From Amycolatopsis rubida (lineage in GTDB: Bacteria > Actinomycetota > Actinomycetes > Mycobacteriales > Pseudonocardiaceae): a DNA stretch of 64,000 nt. The position numbers were made by a program, and so were the translations under genes. Positions 59,520 through 64,000 of the stretch are shown piece by piece. The notes below the pieces were generated by a model. It saw only the letters and a program-made list of their open reading frames with translations, did not search any database and was not told where the DNA came from. Every line of letters begins with the position of its first letter. Within the stretch, counting starts at the first letter, position 1. The stretch covers positions 62,001 through 126,000 of the forward strand of contig NZ_FOWC01000016.1 in assembly GCF_900115345.1 (NCBI RefSeq), read 5' to 3'.

Positions 59520-60365
59520 TCAGAGTCGGCAGGACCGGATGTCGGAGGCCAGCACGGCTTTCGCGCCGGTTTCGGCCAGCTCGTCCATGATCCGGTTGAC
59601 TTCCTTGCGCGGCACCATCGCCCGCACCGCGACCCACTTCTCGTCCGCCAGCGGCGCCACCGTCGGCGACTCCAGGCCCGGCGTGATCGAAATGGCCTGC
59701 TCCAGGATGTCGCGCGGGCAGTCGTAGTCGAGCATCATGTAGTGCTGCGCGAAAACCACGCCCTGCAGCCGGGCCGCGAGCTGCGCCTTGGCCCGGGAGC
59801 CTTCGCTGCCGGCCCGCTGCAGCAAGACCGCCTCGGACCTGCAGATCGGCTCCCCGAACGCGACGAGATTGTGCTGCCGCAACGATCGTCCGGACTCGAC
59901 GACGTCCGCGATCGCGTCCGCGACCCCGAGCTGGATCGAGATCTCCACCGCGCCGTCGAGCCGGATGACCTCGGCCTCGACCCCGTGGCGCGCGAGATCG
60001 TCGCGGACCAGCCGAGGGTACGACGTCGCGAGCCGCTTGCCGTGCAGGTCAGCCGGTTTCCAGTCCCGTCCGGACGGTGCGGCGTAGCGGAACGTCGAGG
60101 CGCCGAACCCGAGCGCGAGCACCTCGTCGACCGGCGCTCCCGAATCGAGCGCGAGGTCGCGGCCGGTGATGCCGAGGTCGAGGTCGCCGGAACCGACGTA
60201 GATGGCGATGTCCTTCGGCCGGAGGAAGAAGAACTCGACCTCGTTGACCGGGTCGAGCACGGTCAGGTCCTTGCCGTCATGTCGCTTGCGGTAGCCCGCC
60301 TCGGAAAGCATCTCCGCCGACGCGGCGGCGAGGGCTCCCTTGTTCGGCACGGCAACACGCAGCAT
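59520..60365 (-). CDS. hisG: ATP phosphoribosyltransferase HisG
   Basis: A 281-residue long-form HisG, the first enzyme of histidine synthesis, joining ATP and PRPP. Conserved pieces are MLRVAVPNKGALAAASAEML, GITGRDLALDSG and DGAVEISIQLGVADAIADVV (PRPP-binding region), and the C-terminal regulatory ACT-like domain (from about 210) for feedback by histidine. ATG at 60363-60365 follows GAGGAGAAG. hisE lies 35 bp upstream, as in mycobacteria. Confidence 0.95.
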   Translation of the reverse strand: MLRVAVPNKGALAAASAEMLSEAGYRKRHDGKDLTVLDPVNEVEFFFLRPKDIAIYVGSGDLDLGITGRDLALDSGAPVDEVLALGFGASTFRYAAPSGRDWKPADLHGKRLATSYPRLVRDDLARHGVEAEVIRLDGAVEISIQLGVADAIADVVESGRSLRQHNLVAFGEPICRSEAVLLQRAGSEGSRAKAQLAARLQGVVFAQHYMMLDYDCPRDILEQAISITPGLESPTVAPLADEKWVAVRAMVPRKEVNRIMDELAETGAKAVLASDIRSCRL

Positions 60366-60400
60366 TCGCTCTTCTCCTCGGTCTCCGGTGCGCGAGCGCG

Positions 60401-60664
60401 TCACAGGTAGCGGTACACGTCCTCGGTCGAGATTCCCCGGCCGAGCATGAGCACCTGCACCCGGTACAGCAGTTGCGAGATCTCCTCCGACAGCCGGTCG
60501 TCGGATTCGTGCTCGGCGGCGATCCACACCTCGCCCGCCTCTTCGAGCACCTTCTTGCCCTGTGCGTGCACTCCGGCGTCCAGTGCGGCGACGGTGCCGG
60601 ACCCGTCGGGACGGGTACGCGCGCGCTCGGCAAGCTCCGCGAACAGCTCATCGAAGGTCTTCAC
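60401..60664 (-). CDS. hisE: Phosphoribosyl-ATP pyrophosphatase HisE
   Basis: An 87-residue helical enzyme that removes pyrophosphate from phosphoribosyl-ATP, the step after HisG. VHAQGKKVLEEAGEVWIAAE and the ESDDRLSEEISQLLYRVQVL acidic helices carry the metal ligands. GTG at 60662-60664 was chosen because AAAGGA lies 8 nt upstream; an ATG 18 bp further up would add MKGSGP and align with the 93-residue M. tuberculosis protein. Confidence 0.92.
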   Translation of the reverse strand: MKTFDELFAELAERARTRPDGSGTVAALDAGVHAQGKKVLEEAGEVWIAAEHESDDRLSEEISQLLYRVQVLMLGRGISTEDVYRYL

Positions 60665-60728
60665 GGGGCCGGATCCTTTCATCCCGCGCTCGTCCGCGCC
60701 GTTCCGGGTGACCCGGAAGCCGCCGAGG

Positions 60729-61415
60729 TCACAGCGACGGCAGCAGCGCCGCCAGTTCGGGCACGCCGACTCCGGCCAGGGACGTGCGGAACACCCGGCG
60801 CGGACCGTCCGGGACGGCCACGTCGTTGGGCACGACGAGCACCGCGCAGCCAGCGCTTTCGGCCGATTCCGCGCCCGGCGGCGAGTCCTCGACCGCGACG
60901 CACCGGTCCGGTGCCACGCCGAGCAGTTCGGCGGCCTTCAGGTACGGCCGCGGGAGGGGTTTGTTCTGGCCGCCGACCTCGTCGCCGCAGACCGTGACGT
61001 CGAAGAAATCCCGCCCGATCGTGTCGAGCGCGAGTTCGGTCAGCGCCCGTTCGGTGGAGGTGACCAGGGCGGACTTGAGCCCGGCCGCGCGGACCGCGGC
61101 CAGCGCCTCGCGCGCGCCCGGCCGCCAGGGCAGCGCGTCGTCGAACAGCCCGGCGGTGCGGCGGCGGATCCACTCCCCCGTTTCCGCGACCGCTTCCGGG
61201 GTGACCGGGCGGCCGGTCTGCTCCAGCAGCACGGTGGCGGTGGCGTCCATGTTGGACCCCACGAGCGTCATCCGGACTTCCTCCGAAAGCGTGCCGCCGA
61301 GCGCCTCGGCGGCCTCGTACAGCGCGACGTCCCACAGTTTCTCGGAATCGACGAGGGTGCCGTCCATGTCCCAGAGGACAGCCGCCAGTCCGTCCGAAGA
61401 GGACGGTGCAGTCAC
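60729..61415 (-). CDS. HAD-superfamily phosphatase (subfamily IA)
   Basis: A 228-residue HAD phosphatase. Motif I is WDMDGTLVDSE (near 14-24), motif II is LVTST, motif III includes the Lys in GQNKPLPRPYL, and motif IV is VAVEDSPPGAESA. It dephosphorylates small phosphate esters (beta-phosphoglucomutase-like cap); substrate unknown. GTG at 61413-61415 was chosen because AAGGAG lies 6 nt upstream; the longer frame has no homologous content. It is divergent from the PAC2 gene. Confidence 0.88.
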   Translation of the reverse strand: MTAPSSSDGLAAVLWDMDGTLVDSEKLWDVALYEAAEALGGTLSEEVRMTLVGSNMDATATVLLEQTGRPVTPEAVAETGEWIRRRTAGLFDDALPWRPGAREALAAVRAAGLKSALVTSTERALTELALDTIGRDFFDVTVCGDEVGGQNKPLPRPYLKAAELLGVAPDRCVAVEDSPPGAESAESAGCAVLVVPNDVAVPDGPRRVFRTSLAGVGVPELAALLPSL

Positions 61416-61566
61416 AGTTTCTCCTTGTCCGGTGCGGCGCCCCGGCCGGGCGCGCTCGCCTCCAGCGTCCCACGCCGACCGCCGTGAGCGGGGCCACACC
61501 CGCCCCGTGACACGCGGGGGCGGACACGCCGCGCAGCGTAGGCGGCCGAGGCCGTAGGCTGGTCAG

Positions 61567-62478
61567 GTGAGTGAGCCTGTCGACGACACCCCGCGGCCCG
61601 GCGACCCGGAGCAGGACCGCACCGATGCCCAGCGCCCGATCATGATCCTGGCCTTCGAGGGCTGGAACGACGCGGGCGACGCGGCCAGCCAGGCGATCGA
61701 ACACCTCCAGCTTTCCTGGGACGCGACCCCGCTGGCCGAGCTCGAGCCGGACGACTACTACGACTTCCAGGTCAGCCGCCCCATGGTGAAGATGGTCGAC
61801 GGCATCACCCGGCGGGTCGAATGGCCGACCACCCGGCTGTCGGTGTGCCGTCCCGAGGGCTTCGACCGCGACCTGGTGCTGGTGCAGGGCCCGGAGCCGA
61901 ACATGCGCTGGCGGAAGTTCTGCGCGGAGATCGTCGAGCACGTCCAGGAGCTGGACGTGGCGATGGTGGTCGCGCTCGGCGCCCTGCTGGCCGACACCGC
62001 GCACACCCGGCCGGTCCCGGTCACCGGAACGGCCTACGACAAGGACACCGCGAGCAAGTACCGGCTCGAGGTGAACAACTACCAGGGCCCGACCGGGATC
62101 GTCGGGATCCTCCAGGACTACTGCGTCCAGGCCGGCATCCCGGCGGTGTCGATCTGGGCCGCGGTCCCGCACTACGTCTCGCACCCGCCGTCGCCGAAGG
62201 CCACGCTGGCGCTGCTGCACAAGCTGGAGGACGTCCTCGACGTCGAGATCCCGCTGGGCGCGCTGCCGGAGCAGGCCGAGGAATGGCAGCAGACGGTCAG
62301 CGAGATGGCCGACGAGGACGAGGAAATCAGCGAGTACGTGCGCGGCCTTGAGGAACGCGGCGACGCCGAGACCGACTTCACCATGGAGGAGGTCTCGGGC
62401 GACAAGATCGCCGCCGAGTTCGAGCGCTACCTGCGCCGCCGCCGGCCAGGGCAGGACGGCGGGTTCGGCCTCCGCTGA
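61567..62478 (+). CDS. PAC2 family protein
   Basis: A 303-residue protein with the PAC2 start IMILAFEGWNDAGDAASQAI, the long C-terminal helical tail, and a hydrophobic core resembling proteasome assembly chaperone 2. Bacterial members are not proven chaperones, but the family name and its place in the proteasome neighbourhood make a link to proteasome assembly an attractive but unproven inference. It matches Rv2125 by context. GTG start. Confidence 0.9.
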   Translation: MSEPVDDTPRPGDPEQDRTDAQRPIMILAFEGWNDAGDAASQAIEHLQLSWDATPLAELEPDDYYDFQVSRPMVKMVDGITRRVEWPTTRLSVCRPEGFDRDLVLVQGPEPNMRWRKFCAEIVEHVQELDVAMVVALGALLADTAHTRPVPVTGTAYDKDTASKYRLEVNNYQGPTGIVGILQDYCVQAGIPAVSIWAAVPHYVSHPPSPKATLALLHKLEDVLDVEIPLGALPEQAEEWQQTVSEMADEDEEISEYVRGLEERGDAETDFTMEEVSGDKIAAEFERYLRRRRPGQDGGFGLR

Positions 62479-62797
62479 CCCGCTCACGAGCCACCCCCGC
62501 GAGCGGACGCACCGGGCCGCTCGCCCGAATGACGGCGCCGATCGCGCCGCTCTGGTGCCGTGCCGTGCCGAGCCCGTCTCGTCGACCGGCCTGGCGCGAG
62601 CGACGTCGCGCGGACCAGGTGTTCGGCAAGGCTCTCGTGGCGGCAGTGCTCGCCGCGACCACCGCGTCGGCGGCGGCCTCGGTCTCGCCGGTGAACGCGG
62701 ATGGTTTGGCGTCTGCATGGACTACGCGGTGTCCCGGCGCAGGTCGCGGCGACCGCCTCTCGTTCGGCTGATCCCCTGACGGGCGAGCCGGTCGCGC
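62479..62797. other. 319-bp region with no convincing gene
   Basis: One plus-strand stretch (about 62622-62700) encodes FGKALVAAVLAATTASAAAS, which resembles a signal peptide, but no start with a ribosome site or continuing domain follows. The frame ends at 62771 after 80 codons. It may be a decayed gene remnant or chance. Confidence 0.35.
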
Positions 62798-63628
62798 TCA
62801 GGCGGTGAGCAGCTTCCGCACCGGAACCGCGCCGCGCTCCCGCTTCCGCCACTCGCGCGGGTAGCCGAGCGAGACTTCCTCGAACCGCACGCCGTCCGCG
62901 GAGGTCGTGCGCGGGATGTGCAGGTGCCCGTACACGGCCAGCTCGGCTCGGTAGCGCAGGTGCCAGTCCTCGGTCTGCGTGGTGCCGCACCAGAGCGCGA
63001 AATCAGGGTAGTACAACGGGTTTGTCGGATGCCGGTGCAGCGGCCAGTGCGACATCAGGATCGTGCGGCGGCCGGCCGGGAGCGCGTCCAGCCGGTCGCG
63101 GCTGATCTTCAAACGCTGCTCGCACCAGGCCGCGCGCGATGCGTACGGGTCCGGATGCAAGTAGTACTCGTCGGTGCACACGACGCCGATCTCGCGAGCG
63201 TGCGCGAGCGCCTCTTCGCGGGTCTTGCCCTCGGTCGCCGGGGTGCGCCAGCTGTAGTCGTAGAACACGAACAGCGGTGCGACGGTCAGCGGCTCCGGGC
63301 CGAAGTCCCATACCGGGAACTCGTCCTCGGGCGTGAGAACGTCGATCTCGCGGCACTGCTCCACGAGGAATTCGTACCGCGCCTGGCCGCGCAGCTGGCA
63401 CGCGTCGTTCGGCGTGGTCCACAGCTCGTGGTTGCCCGGGACCCACACGACTTTCGCGAACCGCTCGCGCAGTCTCGCGAGCGTTTCGCGGATGACCTTG
63501 GCGGACTCGGCGACGTCGCCGGCGACGAGCAGCCAGTCGCCGGGATCGTCGGGCACGACCTGGTCGACGATCGGGCCGTTGCCCTCGTGGGTCACGTGGA
63601 GGTCGCTGGTGGCGAAGAGAGACGGCAC
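62798..63628 (-). CDS. Calcineurin-like metallophosphoesterase
   Basis: A 276-residue cytoplasmic phosphoesterase with all five metal-binding blocks: DLH in ATSDLHVTHEG, GDVAES, GNHELW, SHWPLHRHPT and GHLHIP. It is related to proteins of unknown substrate in actinobacteria. GTG at 63626-63628 was chosen because the sequence begins VPSLFATSDLH, the standard distance before the first metal motif; a longer frame to 63685 also exists. It overlaps the MFS gene by 37 bp. Confidence 0.9.
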   Translation of the reverse strand: MPSLFATSDLHVTHEGNGPIVDQVVPDDPGDWLLVAGDVAESAKVIRETLARLRERFAKVVWVPGNHELWTTPNDACQLRGQARYEFLVEQCREIDVLTPEDEFPVWDFGPEPLTVAPLFVFYDYSWRTPATEGKTREEALAHAREIGVVCTDEYYLHPDPYASRAAWCEQRLKISRDRLDALPAGRRTILMSHWPLHRHPTNPLYYPDFALWCGTTQTEDWHLRYRAELAVYGHLHIPRTTSADGVRFEEVSLGYPREWRKRERGAVPVRKLLTA

Positions 63629-64000
63629 TTGTCCACCGTAACGACTTTCCGCGCCCGGGAGCGCCGGAACCGCCCATTCCCCCACCCCAGAACGACCAGC
63701 CCGGCGCTCACGTGGAGGCCTGCCTGCACGTTCAGCAGCACTGTCGGCCCGGTCACCGCGACGAGCGCGCCGGCCAGCAGCGAACCGGCCGCCGTCCCCG
63801 CGGCCATCAGCGCGTACACCGTGCTCAGCACCCGTCCCGCCCGGTCCGGGCCGGTCTCCGCCTGCACGTGCGACAGCAGCCCGGCCCCGGCCACCACGGC
63901 GGGCGCGCCGACCGCCATGAACAGCCCGGCATACACCCCGAGCGCCGTCGTCGCGCCCGGCAGATTCCAGATCGCCACCGACATCAGCCCCGCGGCGACC
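63592..64000 (-). CDS. MFS-type transporter, C-terminal part, cut by the window edge
   Basis: About 135 residues of a membrane protein with helices in LPGATTALGVYAGLFMAVGA, VVAGAGLLSHVQAE, LSTVYALMAAGTAAGSLLAG and VLLNVQAGLHVSAGLVVLGW, ending with the basic tail NGRFRRSRARKVVTV. The pattern fits the last helices of a major facilitator transporter, but the signature loops lie beyond the edge. Its 3' end overlaps the start of the metallophosphoesterase gene. Confidence 0.65.
   Translation of the reverse strand, partial: VAAGLMSVAIWNLPGATTALGVYAGLFMAVGAPAVVAGAGLLSHVQAETGPDRAGRVLSTVYALMAAGTAAGSLLAGALVAVTGPTVLLNVQAGLHVSAGLVVLGWGNGRFRRSRARKVVTVDKCRLSSPPATST

Noticed and set aside
1..64000. tRNA, rRNA, transposase, integrase, phage or CRISPR features
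   Set aside because: None recognised on reading either strand; this is a by-eye check and short RNAs could be missed.

Overview
The window is high-GC actinobacterial chromosome, most likely from Pseudonocardiaceae (Amycolatopsis-like). Evidence: frequent GTG/TTG starts, a complete Pup-proteasome locus, Pro/Gln-rich secreted proteins, and gene order from the 5'-3' exonuclease through helY, tatC, tatA, pafC, pafB, pafA, prcA, prcB, pup, dop, mpa, trmI, a RecB-like nuclease, hisG, hisE to a PAC2 gene that matches, from memory, the Mycobacterium tuberculosis Rv2090-Rv2125 neighbourhood. No rRNA, tRNA, CRISPR array, prophage or transposase was recognised.

Layout. 1-20.4 kb is accessory: an SDR with a divergent LysR regulator, a 1818-residue WXG/RHS polymorphic-toxin-like protein, a secreted GH16 enzyme, an XRE regulator, an SDR-SDR-YCII-ECF42 sigma operon, a TetR/amidase pair with a clear operator, an SGNH hydrolase, a MazF-type toxin-antitoxin pair downstream of an Lrp regulator and M24 peptidase, and a frameshifted MarR gene divergent from an MMPL exporter. 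20.4-35.6 kb holds the exonuclease, two tandem DUF4333/Eis-like modules, helY, a lipid-kinase-like gene, tatC-tatA, pafC-pafB and pafA. 35.7-41.3 kb is an insertion between pafA and the proteasome genes: PAP2-DAGK fusion, esterase, a second YCII-ECF42 pair and a decayed transglutaminase-like gene. 41.3-50.6 kb carries prcA, prcB, pup, dop and, after a 3.9-kb insertion, mpa. 50.9-64 kb has two secreted NTF2-like proteins, trmI, an M50 protease, a PobA-like monooxygenase with an AraC regulator, a RecB-like nuclease/thioesterase/ParA operon, hisG-hisE, a HAD phosphatase, PAC2, a metallophosphoesterase and a truncated MFS gene.

How the genes work together. PafA ligates Pup to target lysines, Dop removes it, Mpa unfolds pupylated proteins and feeds them to the PrcA/PrcB 20S core; PafB/PafC are WYL activators of the DNA-damage response. 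TatA and TatC belong to the twin-arginine export pore. HisG and HisE are histidine-biosynthesis enzymes.

The most unusual material is between genes. Two 92-93-nt hairpin repeats (45.5 and 56.6 kb, in opposite orientation) differ at three stem positions that are all compensated on the opposite arm. Two 55-nt palindromes (41.2 and 54.5 kb) share length and centre but have co-varying arms. There is also a perfect 25-bp inverted repeat at 15.5 kb. A small unrecognised protein (47.4-47.7 kb) is flanked by two matching TGTATA-N6-TATACA dyads, one on a good promoter, suggesting a self-regulated repressor.
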